Notes: generated by a model not told the origin, from the sequence alone. A DNA stretch of 36,939 nt from Patescibacteria group bacterium (GCA_004322205.1 SCSN01000004.1:1-36939), one strand, 5' to 3'; shown: positions 17,398-26,783, counted from the stretch's first letter. Numbers and translations: made by a program.

Positions 17398-17814
17398 CTA
17401 TCGTCTTCTGCCGTCGAGACCGCGATACCTGCCGGCATTAGCCGCGATAAAGAGCCAAAATAGAAGAGCGTAAATAATATGCTCATCGACCAAATAGGAA
17501 TGGTCGCCGGCGTATGGGAACTTGAGAATTGGAAAGTAGTAGAGCGTCATGAGAACAATCCCAGCAATTGACGCCCAGCGAACATAAAAGCCGATAAGTA
17601 GAGCAATGCCGATAATTAGCAGACCCCATTCGTTTATAAAATTCACCCAGCCGATATTGCCGGGGCTTGCAAACCAAGCAAAGGGTCCCTTGAAAGACTG
17701 CGCGTTCTTGAGATAGCCTGCCGCCGTCCACGAGGCGTCGGTGATTTTCGAAAGCCCGGCATAAACAAACAACCAGCCCATCGCCAAACGGAGAACAAAA
17801 ATTACGTTTTTCAT
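17398..17814 (-). CDS. DoxX family membrane protein
   Basis: LRLAMGWLFVYAGLSKI..; four predicted TM helices. Confidence 0.8.
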   Translation of the reverse strand: MKNVIFVLRLAMGWLFVYAGLSKITDASWTAAGYLKNAQSFKGPFAWFASPGNIGWVNFINEWGLLIIGIALLIGFYVRWASIAGIVLMTLYYFPILKFPYAGDHSYLVDEHIIYALLFWLFIAANAGRYRGLDGRRR

Positions 17815-17870
17815 ATTCGCGCTTCAAAAATTAACCACCTTTATAGAATTCACCAAATTGCTAACGTAAG

Positions 17871-18158
17871 TTATTTTTTGCTCTGCTGGGCTATCCGCTG
17901 GAGTTCCTGCTGCATTTTCCCCAGTTCCCGCTCGTGTTCGCTCATCCGCCGCTTAATCTGTTCAACTTCAAATTGGAGTTTATTGAGCTCTGCTTCCTCC
18001 CTCTGCAGTTCTTGTTTCTTTCGCTCCAATTCTGCTTTCCTCTTGTGTAAATCACGCTCTTTATCCGCCAGCTCGTTGTTTTCCTTATCAATTTCTCTCT
18101 TGAGCTGTTCGAGAGTTTGTGTTGACGCATTCATGCTGTTGCCGTTAGTTTGTAACAA
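17871..18158 (-). CDS. Small coiled-coil protein
   Basis: Heptad-rich LKREIDKENNELADKERDLHKRKAELERKKQELQREEAELNKLQ. Confidence 0.6.
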   Translation of the reverse strand: MLQTNGNSMNASTQTLEQLKREIDKENNELADKERDLHKRKAELERKKQELQREEAELNKLQFEVEQIKRRMSEHERELGKMQQELQRIAQQSKK

Positions 18159-18214
18159 TACCTCTTTTCTTGACTCTCATTTTACCACAAATATCCGCGC
18201 GGTATGTGCATACT

Positions 18215-18233
18215 ACCAAGGTTTAACCTTGGT
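18215..18233. repeat. Palindrome ACCAAGGTTtAACCTTGGT
   Basis: Shares AGGTTTAACCT core with 18626-18640 and 29707-29741. Confidence 0.7.
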
Positions 18234-18284
18234 AAAAGCAAATAATCAGTTTTGGTTGTAAGTTAAGAGAAAACGAAGCTTGGA

Positions 18285-18539
18285 TTACGAAAGATGCTTG
18301 GAGACAAGTTTTGTCATCTCAAACATATTGACAGTCGCTCTTCCGTCAAATACTTTCTTGAGCTTTTCATCGGCGTTAATGTTGCGCTTGTTTGCCGAAT
18401 CTTGAAGACCGTTTCTTTTTATGTACTCCCAGAGCTTCTTAACCACTTCGGAACGAGGCATTGGCCCTTGCCCAACTACAGACGCCAATTCCGGGCTAAT
18501 ATTCATCGGCTTCATAAATGCAGAATTGCTTTTTGCCAT
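18285..18539 (-). CDS. SWIB/MDM2 domain protein
   Basis: SPELASVVGQGPMPRSEVVKKLWEYIKRNGLQDSANKRNINADEKLKKVFDGRATVNMFEMTKLVSKHL. Confidence 0.9.
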   Translation of the reverse strand: MAKSNSAFMKPMNISPELASVVGQGPMPRSEVVKKLWEYIKRNGLQDSANKRNINADEKLKKVFDGRATVNMFEMTKLVSKHLS

Positions 18540-18625
18540 GATTGTTCTTTTTACTTATTTAATCATTCAATCATATCAATTTTATAATGCAAAAGCCATC
18601 AAAATTTCCCATTCTTAGAGTTTAC

Positions 18626-18640
18626 CGAGGTTTAACCTTG
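18626..18640. repeat. CGAGGTTTAACCTTG motif
   Basis: Same AGGTTTAACCT core as 18215-18233 and 29707-29741. Confidence 0.5.
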
Positions 18641-18701
18641 ATGCAGGGATAATTGTCTAAATTCTACCACAACACACTCTGCAATACACAAAGGAAAACG
18701 G

Positions 18702-18802
18702 CAGCCGCGTAAAGACTAAGCTTTTGCCTCGTCCACTTGGCCACGTAAAGCTAAGGCCGCGTGGCCGCGTGGACTTGCTGCAAGCAAGTCTTTACGCGGC
18801 TG
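18702..18802. repeat. 101-bp nested inverted-repeat element
   Basis: Perfect 16-bp outer arms CAGCCGCGTAAAGACT / AGTCTTTACGCGGCTG enclosing GTCCAC..GTGGAC and GACTTGC..GCAAGTC hairpins. Confidence 0.8.
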
Positions 18803-19053
18803 TTCCTCCTGAACAAAATCCGAACTTTTTACCAAACGAATCCTGACTAAGGAAGCCAGCCCGCCGCCGCTCGCTACCACTCGCCACCCAGCAAAAAAGT
18901 TTTCTCTGCATTTCTGATTTTGCGCGCGCCGGATTTCTTCTTCCCCGCCTGCGCCGAGGCTTCAGCGGGCAGGTAAAAGGAAAAGAAAACTTTTTTGCTG
19001 GGTTCTGCTCTCTCCGGCGAAGCCGCGAGGCAACCTTTCAATCTTATCCTTGT

Positions 19054-19127
19054 TGGCTGCCGGACTTGGACTCGAACCAAGATACTCGCCTCCAAAGGGC
19101 GATGTCCTACCATTAGACGATCCGGCA
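19054..19127 (-). tRNA. tRNA-Gln (anticodon TTG), CCA encoded
   Basis: TGCCGGA..TCCGGCA acceptor, D-arm GTC..GAC, anticodon arm TCGCC CTTTGGA GGCGA, T-arm, G73-CCA. Confidence 0.92.
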
Positions 19128-19144
19128 AACTAATAAGCTTCGTC

Positions 19145-19164
19145 AGCTAATTAGCTAATTAGCT
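19145..19164. repeat. Perfect 20-bp palindrome AGCTAATTAGCTAATTAGCT
   Basis: Between tRNA-Gln and dnaX, overlapping the dnaX stop. Confidence 0.6.
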
Positions 19165-20214
19165 TTGGGAGTTATTGTTTACCAAAAGTTTCACCAGCGC
19201 AAGTTCGACAGGAAGTTCTGGGATAGCGGTTCTAGATACCATATCGTGTGCGGAGAGAAATTCAGCGAGCGTGGCGGAGCTTATAGCATCAGTACCCTTG
19301 GCGGCTACTTTTTTCAAAAACTCGAGGTCTTCATCGGAGAAGTCCTCCGCGAATTCTTTCTCCATCTCTCCGGCATAGCGCAGAAGAAGAACTGCCCGCA
19401 GTTTCTGCAGGACGAGCTTGAGAAAAACCTTGATATCGATATTTTCATTCTTTGCCCGAGCAACAGTTCCGAGCGCTTTATCAATTTTCCTCTCCGCTAT
19501 GGCTTCAATAAAACCGTTGACAAGTTTGCCGCGCGGAGCGCCGGTAACTATCTCAACTTCTTCCGGGTCAATTTTCTTGCTGCGGCCAAAACTCAAGACC
19601 TTCTGCAAAATCCCCTGCGCGTCGCGAAACGAGCCTTCCGAGAGCACCGCTATAAGCTCCGCCGAGGACGGCTCCAGAGTAAATCCCTCCTTCTTTGCAA
19701 TGGAGAGCGCCAACTCCTTTAGCACCTTCTGGCCGGGGCGTTTGAATGAAAAAACCTGACAGCGGGAAAAAACAGTTTCCGGCACTTTTTCAATTTCGGT
19801 GGTGGCAAGGATAAAAATTGCGTGGCGGGGCGGCTCTTCAAGCGTTTTCAGGAAAGCGTTCCAGGCTTCTTTGGTAAGCATATGCGCCTCGTCAATAATA
19901 TAGACCTTGTAGGGAGACTCGAACGGCAGACTCAACACCGACTCGCGTATGGCGCGGACATCATCAATGCCGCGGTTGGAAGCGGCGTCAATTTCGTAGA
20001 GATCGGTCTGGCTGCAGCCGATATCTTTGGCAAAAATACGAGCAACGGATGTTTTTCCCGTCCCGCGAGAACCAGCAAAAAGATAGGCATGAGAGATGTT
20101 GCTGAGCTTAATTGAACCTTCAAGAACCTTAACCACCTGATCCTGACCGATGACGTCGGAAAAATTCTGCGGACGATACTTGCGATAGAGAGCGACGGGG
20201 TCAGTTTTATTCAT
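19159..20214 (-). CDS. dnaX: DNA polymerase III subunit gamma/tau (short, no Cys4 zinc module)
   Basis: YRKYRPQNFSDVIGQDQVVKVLEGSIKLSNISHAYLFAGSRGTGKTSVARIFAKDIGC..EIDAASNRGIDDVR..IIDEAHMLTKEAWNAFLKTLEEPP. Confidence 0.95.
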   Translation of the reverse strand: MNKTDPVALYRKYRPQNFSDVIGQDQVVKVLEGSIKLSNISHAYLFAGSRGTGKTSVARIFAKDIGCSQTDLYEIDAASNRGIDDVRAIRESVLSLPFESPYKVYIIDEAHMLTKEAWNAFLKTLEEPPRHAIFILATTEIEKVPETVFSRCQVFSFKRPGQKVLKELALSIAKKEGFTLEPSSAELIAVLSEGSFRDAQGILQKVLSFGRSKKIDPEEVEIVTGAPRGKLVNGFIEAIAERKIDKALGTVARAKNENIDIKVFLKLVLQKLRAVLLLRYAGEMEKEFAEDFSDEDLEFLKKVAAKGTDAISSATLAEFLSAHDMVSRTAIPELPVELALVKLLVNNNSQS

Positions 20215-20278
20215 AGGGACACATTATAACAAAGCAGAAAAATTATCTAGGCCTGACATCTATACTCCAAAACACGAA

Positions 20279-20304
20279 GGGGCGAATCGCAGACGATTCG
20301 CCCC
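20279..20304 (-). terminator. Hairpin GGGGCGAATCGcagaCGATTCGCCCC
   Basis: Perfect 11-bp stem downstream of the 20315 gene. Confidence 0.7.
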
Positions 20305-20314
20305 CGCTTCTTCA

Positions 20315-20725
20315 CTACTCCGCGTCGTAATCGAGATCCTCGTCCGGAAAATCACCGAATATCGGCGTTCTCCGCACGACAGAGAATTCTCCAGTGTCTT
20401 CTACTACAACCGAATGGAAGAGACCATTCTCAACCTCATCACTTCTGTCCTCCTCCTCATCCTCCAAGTAAACCATAAAGGCAGAGGCGTAAAGGGTAAC
20501 TTCATCTGCCGCCAGTCGAACATTCGACTCGCCGCAATCTCTCCACTGCCTTCCTCTTCCCCCTCCTCTGCTTTCTTTCTTGTGAATGGTGAGAACTTCT
20601 TCGGGGTCGAGCTCCTCCCCGCCACAGCTGCAGCCTTCGTCATTGAGGTACGTCTCCTGGTCGCGAAACTGTGCTTGGAGCGACCTGTACCCCTCCGGGA
20701 CCTCTCGTCTCTGCTGTTGTTGCAT
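20315..20725 (-). CDS. Acidic hypothetical protein with CSCGG motif (ORFan)
   Basis: ORF; likely start MQQQQRREVPEGY; promoter TTGACC-N18-TATAAT; terminator downstream. Confidence 0.65.
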   Translation of the reverse strand: MQQQQRREVPEGYRSLQAQFRDQETYLNDEGCSCGGEELDPEEVLTIHKKESRGGGRGRQWRDCGESNVRLAADEVTLYASAFMVYLEDEEEDRSDEVENGLFHSVVVEDTGEFSVVRRTPIFGDFPDEDLDYDAE

Positions 20726-20780
20726 CGCAGTCCCCCTAGACGTGAGCGTGAAGAAAACATGAAACAACACCTCTAGCTAA

Positions 20781-20810
20781 ATTATACCACTAAAAATAAA
20801 AACTGGTCAA
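20781..20810 (-). promoter_or_regulatory. Sigma70-like promoter TTGACC-N18-TATAAT
   Basis: Upstream of the 20315-20725 gene. Confidence 0.6.
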
Positions 20811-20842
20811 GTTATCCACAGTCTCAAATTTTAGAAATTCGT

Positions 20843-23224
20843 CTACAAACCTTGCAAATCGGCGAGAGTGAGTTCAAGTGTTGAGCCGGGGCGTAATTTA
20901 CCGCCAATGATTTTATCGGCGACGACTTTCTCTACCGTATCTTGAATGGCACGATTGAGGGCGCGCGCTCCGAACTTCGGGTCGTTTCCCTTCTCGGCAA
21001 GAAACGAGAGGAGCGGGTCGTTTACGGCAAGGGTGATGCCGCGCTCCCGAAGCCGCCACTCGAGGCGCTTGAGAAGCAAACCCGCTACCTCTTTGAGCTC
21101 CCCGAGACGAAGCGGATGGAAAAAAACAATGGCATCAAAACGATTAAGGAGCTCCGCCTTGAAGATACCTTGAGAGATCATTGTATCTAGAATCTTTTCT
21201 CGATGGGCACTTGGATCTTGGCCGCGCTTGACGAGATCAAAAATCAAGTCACTGCCGGCATTCGAGGTAGCGATGATAATGAGATTGCGGGCATTGATTT
21301 TCCTGCCCGACGCGTCGGAAAACATCCCTTCATCAAGAATTTGCAAAAAGAGATCGAGGGCGAGCCGCTCCGTTTTCTCAAACTCATCAAGCAGAAGTAC
21401 TCCGTACGGCCGCTCACGCACGAGTGATGCGAGCACCCCCGGCTGGCGGCCGAGAGAGTCTCCTATGAGGCGCGAAAGAGCGTCGGCGCTCTCATATTCC
21501 GACATATCGAGGCGCGTCATCGCTCCCTCTGCGCCAAAGAAAATTTCGGAGAGCGCTTTGGCTGTTTCCGTTTTCCCAACACCTGTGGGGCCGAGAAAAA
21601 GAAATGAGCCGAGAGGACGGTTGGGATTGCCGACATGAGCGCGGGCGCGGCGCAGGGCGTTGCTAATCGCTCGGATAGCTTCATCCTGTCCGACAATGCG
21701 CTGGTGAAGATGCGCTTCAAGATTTTCAAGAAGCGCCGCGTCCGCCGAAGAAACACCGCCTGCCGGCACGCCGGTGCGCACCTCAACAATCGTTAGAACA
21801 TCATCAGGCATGAGCACCGCCTGTCTTTCTTCCCGCACCCTGACAATTGATTCTTCAAGAAGATCCTTGGCGGCATCGTAGAGAGGAGCAGAGACAAGGT
21901 ATTGAGCGGCGCCCCTCACGGCTTCCACCAAGGCCGGATAGGTGATAAAGACTCCCTCCCGGCTCTCAACAATCTCCACTTCTCCCTCAAGAAGAGAAAG
22001 GATCTCTTCCTCCGTTCCACCACGCACCATAACTACATCAAAGCGCTGCATCAGCTCCTGATTGCGTTCAATCAGGCGGTGGAAATCTTCCGTATTGCTT
22101 ACCGCCACGATGAAAATATCGGAGGAGCGCAGATAAGGATTCAAAATCTCAACAGCATTGACTTCAAGGGCCTCCGCCGCGGCGAGAAGAACCGGCAAAT
22201 CGGGAATGATAAGAACAATGTTGCCGGCTCTGTGTGCTTCGGCGAGAACTCTAGCAAGGGTGCGTTCAAATGCTTCTCTCGTAGCAAAGATGGTACAAAA
22301 ATCACCCGTTGCAAAAACAAGAAACCTTCTGCTGAATAGACGGGGGTTAGATTTGCGCCCCTCTGCCAGTCTTGCCAGTCGCTCAACTACCTCAATCTTC
22401 CCTGCACCCTCTTCGCCTACCAGAAGAGCGTTGCTTTCCGCGCTTTTTCCAAGAATTGTTTCGAGCGCCCTCATCTCTTCCTCGTGAAATGTCACCTCCG
22501 GCGGAAGCGTCTGGAGAAGAGGCGCACTTAGGCGCTCCAAAGTAAAGGCTCTGCCGTATGTCCAATGTTTGCCGACACCCTCAAAGCGAGCGAGGTTATC
22601 CGGATGCCACCAGCGCTCGCGATGAACTCGGCCCTGCCGCAGGCGGAGAACAAATCGGACACAGCGCAAAAAGAGATCTTCGGGGGTGGCGTGAGAAGAA
22701 AGAAAAGCAACGAATTCCGGGTAAGTTTGGAGAAGAGCTCGGAAATATACTTCGTCAAGAAGCTCTCTGTCGTCAACCGAAAATGTGCGTCGTTGGACAA
22801 TTTTCTTTGTTTGCGAAAGAAAGTACTGGCGCGAATCTTCGTCAATACCCAGGCGTTCAAGTATCTCGGAACCGAGAGAGGAGCGGAAGAAACCGAGAAG
22901 AGGATCCTGTCCGCTTCTAGAGACAAGCATCACAAGCTCAAGGGAATGAGACAGACGATGTCGCGATTCCTCAAAATAGAGGGAATAGAAATAAGCCTCC
23001 CAGAGAGCGAGTAGCAAAAAAACCACAAGAGAAAGAAAGAAGAGTCCCGAAAGCCGAGTGCTTGGTTCGGAGAAAACAATGCCAGAGGCAAGAGCAAATA
23101 GGATAAGAGAGAGGGCGAAGAAAATTTTGAGGAGGAACCGGCGCGTCTGGTGAGAAACAATATGCTCAAGAAAAGCGACTGGTCGCCAAGGAGAGAGCAT
23201 GTGTTCTAGATCGGCGAAGGTCAT
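20843..23224 (-). CDS. Clp-family AAA+ ATPase (ClpA/B/C type) with N-terminal transmembrane segments
   Basis: D2: GSFLFLGPTGVGKTETAKALSEIFFG, VLLLDEFEKT, RFGARALNRAIQDTVEK. D1 degenerate (GEEGAGKIE). N-terminal hydrophobic helices. Confidence 0.9.
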   Translation of the reverse strand: MTFADLEHMLSPWRPVAFLEHIVSHQTRRFLLKIFFALSLILFALASGIVFSEPSTRLSGLFFLSLVVFLLLALWEAYFYSLYFEESRHRLSHSLELVMLVSRSGQDPLLGFFRSSLGSEILERLGIDEDSRQYFLSQTKKIVQRRTFSVDDRELLDEVYFRALLQTYPEFVAFLSSHATPEDLFLRCVRFVLRLRQGRVHRERWWHPDNLARFEGVGKHWTYGRAFTLERLSAPLLQTLPPEVTFHEEEMRALETILGKSAESNALLVGEEGAGKIEVVERLARLAEGRKSNPRLFSRRFLVFATGDFCTIFATREAFERTLARVLAEAHRAGNIVLIIPDLPVLLAAAEALEVNAVEILNPYLRSSDIFIVAVSNTEDFHRLIERNQELMQRFDVVMVRGGTEEEILSLLEGEVEIVESREGVFITYPALVEAVRGAAQYLVSAPLYDAAKDLLEESIVRVREERQAVLMPDDVLTIVEVRTGVPAGGVSSADAALLENLEAHLHQRIVGQDEAIRAISNALRRARAHVGNPNRPLGSFLFLGPTGVGKTETAKALSEIFFGAEGAMTRLDMSEYESADALSRLIGDSLGRQPGVLASLVRERPYGVLLLDEFEKTERLALDLFLQILDEGMFSDASGRKINARNLIIIATSNAGSDLIFDLVKRGQDPSAHREKILDTMISQGIFKAELLNRFDAIVFFHPLRLGELKEVAGLLLKRLEWRLRERGITLAVNDPLLSFLAEKGNDPKFGARALNRAIQDTVEKVVADKIIGGKLRPGSTLELTLADLQGL

Positions 23225-23607
23225 AGCAGTCGAATAAGACCGAGAGCAAAAAGAAAAAGAACGACCAGTGGGGCAACCAACCAGAGCAGGAAGAAGAGGG
23301 CGGTAAGGGCTAAAGCAGTGAGAAAGACAGCAAGTCCAAATAAAAGAGTTACGGAGCGGACCACAAAACCAACGAAGCGCAGAACACTGTTAATAATAAA
23401 AGTTTCGAACCACTGCCCCGGCTCAAGCCCTCGAGCGTAACCCTCGCTCATCCGCTCCCACGGTGCAAAGAGAGTTGTGATAAGAACAGAGAAAGAGAAA
23501 AAGTTACCGAGAAAAGCGAGGAGGTTGCGAAGATTTCGCGAGAGATCTCGAATGGCTAAGCTGTAATGCCAACCGACGTAGCGCGGAAGGATAGAAAGAA
23601 GTTCCAT
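23221..23607 (-). CDS. Conserved membrane protein, ATGA overlap with Clp gene
   Basis: 128-aa hydrophobic ORF overlapping the Clp ATPase start by 4 nt. Confidence 0.75.
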   Translation of the reverse strand: MELLSILPRYVGWHYSLAIRDLSRNLRNLLAFLGNFFSFSVLITTLFAPWERMSEGYARGLEPGQWFETFIINSVLRFVGFVVRSVTLLFGLAVFLTALALTALFFLLWLVAPLVVLFLFALGLIRLL

Positions 23608-23628
23608 ACCAGTATTATACCCAATATC

Positions 23629-24468
23629 TCACGGTTGACTTCTATCTGTTTCGCCAGACTCTCTGTAAAAAACCTTATTACCGAAGCGAAGATCCAGAAC
23701 TGCGGCAGTGAGTTTACCACCATTCAACAGTCCCAGTTTCGGGTCGCTCAAGACCGACTCCAAATTCGAAAAGACTCGCTCGAGGTCGGCATTTGCTTCA
23801 AAAAGAATTTCACTTCCGGGCGCCACGGCAAGACGCACGTCACTCTCCGCCGTGAGAGTAAGCGTCTGCGGCTCAAGCCGAAGACCTTTCAGCCGCTCAA
23901 CCAGAGCGGCGAGGTTTGCAAAGAGCTTGCGCTCGATGGGATAGATTCCCAGTACTTTGCCGGGCAACTCTGAAATATAAACAAAGTAGAGCCTGGGCGG
24001 CACTTCCGCCACTGCGTCAAAAGCAAAGCCTTCCTTATCAATGAAATAGCACGATTGGGAAGACACTTCCCCGCCGCACCAGACTGCCGCCGGTTCACGC
24101 TCCTCGATAGAAAGAGTGAGCACATTGCGCCCAAGCTCGAGATCCACTGCAATGCGCGCAATGCGCGGGAACTGCTCTCTAATCTTTTTTTCGAGCGCTC
24201 CCTTCGGATAGAAGAAAATGTTGGCGCGAGAAAAAAGACGCGCGTAATTGCCGGCGAGAGCGGTTTGGGCTGTCGCTGCTATCGCCTCGCTTGTCACAAC
24301 CGAGTTGCCCGAGATCTCAACAGTGCGAATCTGCAAATACCGGTTCTGGGAAAAAAGCACCGGACCGCCCAAGAGAGCGATAAGAAACATGCCGCCGAAA
24401 GCGATTCTTTTGAGTAGCCGGAGCCGCTGCTTTCGTCGCAATTTTGGAGATCGGAGAAAAGCTCGCAT
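23629..24468 (-). CDS. FtsQ/DivIB-like POTRA domain protein
   Basis: N-terminal TM, QIRTVEISGNSVVTSEAI (POTRA), PRIARIAVDLELGRNVLTLSIEEREPAAVWC. Confidence 0.75.
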   Translation of the reverse strand: MRAFLRSPKLRRKQRLRLLKRIAFGGMFLIALLGGPVLFSQNRYLQIRTVEISGNSVVTSEAIAATAQTALAGNYARLFSRANIFFYPKGALEKKIREQFPRIARIAVDLELGRNVLTLSIEEREPAAVWCGGEVSSQSCYFIDKEGFAFDAVAEVPPRLYFVYISELPGKVLGIYPIERKLFANLAALVERLKGLRLEPQTLTLTAESDVRLAVAPGSEILFEANADLERVFSNLESVLSDPKLGLLNGGKLTAAVLDLRFGNKVFYRESGETDRSQP

Positions 24469-24544
24469 ATTATAGAACTTTTAGCCCTGGCGCTTTCGTC
24501 TTGGCCCCGACTTCCCGTCGGGATTTCCAGCTCGGATTACAACA

Positions 24545-25813
24545 TTAATTCTTTGTAATTTCCGTGCAACCATTTAGATAAGGAACGAGGGCTTTGGGAA
24601 TTTTCACGGAGCCGCTCGCGGTTTGATTGTTTTCAACAAGCGCAACTAATATTCTGGGAGTGGGGATAGCTGTATTGTTTAGAGAGTGGGCATAAGATTT
24701 TTTGCCGTTATCATCATATTTGATGTTAAAGCGTCGGGTCTGGAAATCGTGGTAGTAAGAGGAGCTGGCAATTTCTCGATATGCTTTTTGAGAAGGCAAC
24801 CAAAGTTCAATTTCATACTGTTTCACTTTGCTTGCCGACAAATCTCCACCGCAGATCACCAGCCGTCGATAAGGCAACCCAAGACTTTCAATAAACTCTT
24901 CGGTGCGGCGCGTTAGCTCTTCGTGCAGGCGTTCGCTTTCTTCATGTTTGGCTTCACAGAGCACTAGTTGTTCCAACTTGTAAAATTCGTGAACGCGGAT
25001 AAGCCCTTTGATGTCCTTGCCGTGGCTACCGGCTTCGCGCCGATAACAGGGAGAAAATGCAAGAAACTTTTTCGGCAACTCTTCTTTCTTCAGAACCTCG
25101 TCCGCATAGAAAGCCATCATCGGCACCTCGGCCGTGCCGGAGAGAAATTCATCGTCTTGAGTTTTAAATAAATCTTCGGCTTCGTTGGGTAAGTGTCCAG
25201 TGCCGTAGAAATGCTCCTTGCGTACGATGGCCGGAGTAATGACATGCTGCGCGCCATTGACAGAAAAAAAATCACGGGCATAGTTCCAAACCGCCCAACT
25301 CAAATCAGCGCCGGTATTTAAAAGAAAATAACCGCGAAAACCGTGAGCCTTGATACCGCGCTCAAAATCCACCATGTCCAAAAAGGTCATGAGTTCAACA
25401 TGGTCCTTGATCGGAAAATTGAAGGTGGGCTTTTCACCCCAGATTTTTAGTTCAACATTATCTTTCTCTCCATCGCCTTCCGGCACAGAAACGTCGGGGA
25501 TATTCGGCACCTGAAGCATGAGCGCCTGCCATTCCTTCATGAGCTCGCGGAGCTCGTTCTCCTCTTCCTGAAGCGACTCTTTGAGCGTTTTCATTTTCTC
25601 AATCCATTCAAGCTTCAAGGCAGAGTTTCTCTCGGCGGCAATTTTGAGACTAAACTCATTCTGTTCGCGGCGCCGCTCTTCCACACGCGCCAGTACCTCA
25701 CGCCGCTTGTCATCGAGAGTAATGAGCTTATCCACGTCAAACTTAATTCGCTTCTTGCGGGCGGCTTCAAGAATAAGATCTTTGTTTTCTCTAATGAATT
25801 TGATGTCTAACAT
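24545..25813 (-). CDS. serS: Serine--tRNA ligase
   Basis: MLDIKFIRENKDLILEAARKK; coiled-coil arm; FKTQDDEFLSGTAEVPMMAFY; FSPCYRREAGSHGKDIKGLIRVHEFYKLEQ. Confidence 0.97.
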   Translation of the reverse strand: MLDIKFIRENKDLILEAARKKRIKFDVDKLITLDDKRREVLARVEERRREQNEFSLKIAAERNSALKLEWIEKMKTLKESLQEEENELRELMKEWQALMLQVPNIPDVSVPEGDGEKDNVELKIWGEKPTFNFPIKDHVELMTFLDMVDFERGIKAHGFRGYFLLNTGADLSWAVWNYARDFFSVNGAQHVITPAIVRKEHFYGTGHLPNEAEDLFKTQDDEFLSGTAEVPMMAFYADEVLKKEELPKKFLAFSPCYRREAGSHGKDIKGLIRVHEFYKLEQLVLCEAKHEESERLHEELTRRTEEFIESLGLPYRRLVICGGDLSASKVKQYEIELWLPSQKAYREIASSSYYHDFQTRRFNIKYDDNGKKSYAHSLNNTAIPTPRILVALVENNQTASGSVKIPKALVPYLNGCTEITKN

Positions 25814-25919
25814 GAATAGCTTTCTAGCTACTTAGCTTCACGAATTTCTAGAAAGCTTTCTAAAAAACTAATGAAGCTTGATAAGCATAATACTAGCAGA
25901 AAATGCTAAAATTTGGCAT

Positions 25920-26783
25920 ATGTCATACACAATTCGGGAACTCAAAAATTCAGAATTTCCCCCCCTTCTCAAGGAAATTCCCGATCCGCCGAAAAAGCTC
26001 TTCTGCGCCGGCACGCTGCCTCCAGCCGAAAACAAAATCCTTTGCGTCGTCGGCTCGCGTAAAGGGAGCGACTACGGACGAGAGGTTTGCGAGCAGATGA
26101 TTGCGGGATTGCGCGGCTTTCCCATCACTATTGTCTCTGGTCTCGCCCTCGGAATTGACTCTCTCGCCCACCGCGCCGCCCTCGAGAGTGGCTTACAAAA
26201 TATCGCTATCCCCGGCTCGGGGCTTGATCCGAAAGTTCTTTATCCGAGCTCTCATATCCACCTAGCAGAAGAAATTATTGAAAAAGGAGGAGCTTTGCTC
26301 TCTGAATTTGAGAATGACTTTCGAGCCGCCCCATGGTCATTCCCGCAGAGAAACCGAATCATGGCGGGCATGAGTCATGCTGCTTTCATCGTTGAGGCAG
26401 AGGCACGCTCGGGCACTCTTATCACCGCCCGCCTTGCCGCGGACTACAACCGCGATGTACTCACCGTCCCCGGCTCGATTTTTTCTCCAAACTCGGAAGG
26501 TCCGAATATGCTCATCAAGCTCGGTGCCGTTCCTGTCACCTCCCCTGAAGATATTTTGAAAACTCTTGGATTTGAAGTTGTTGAGAGGCGCAAATTATAC
26601 GATTCGTATGAAAACCTGTCGCCCGAAGAGAAAAAAATAGTTGGACTTCTCACAAATCCCATGTCTCGCGATGAATTAATCCGCGCTCTCAACGTGCCGG
26701 CAAGCCAAGTCAATATGATTCTCTCTGCGATGGAAATAAAAGGACTTATAGCTGAATCAATGGGAGAAATCCGTCTAAACTAG
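25920..26783 (+). CDS. dprA: DNA processing protein DprA
   Basis: VVGSRKGSDYGREVCEQMI, IVSGLALGIDSLAHRAAL, PQRNRIMAGMSHAAFIVEAEARSGTLITARLAADYNRDVLTVPGSIFSPNSEGPNMLIKLGA. Confidence 0.95.
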   Translation: MSYTIRELKNSEFPPLLKEIPDPPKKLFCAGTLPPAENKILCVVGSRKGSDYGREVCEQMIAGLRGFPITIVSGLALGIDSLAHRAALESGLQNIAIPGSGLDPKVLYPSSHIHLAEEIIEKGGALLSEFENDFRAAPWSFPQRNRIMAGMSHAAFIVEAEARSGTLITARLAADYNRDVLTVPGSIFSPNSEGPNMLIKLGAVPVTSPEDILKTLGFEVVERRKLYDSYENLSPEEKKIVGLLTNPMSRDELIRALNVPASQVNMILSAMEIKGLIAESMGEIRLN

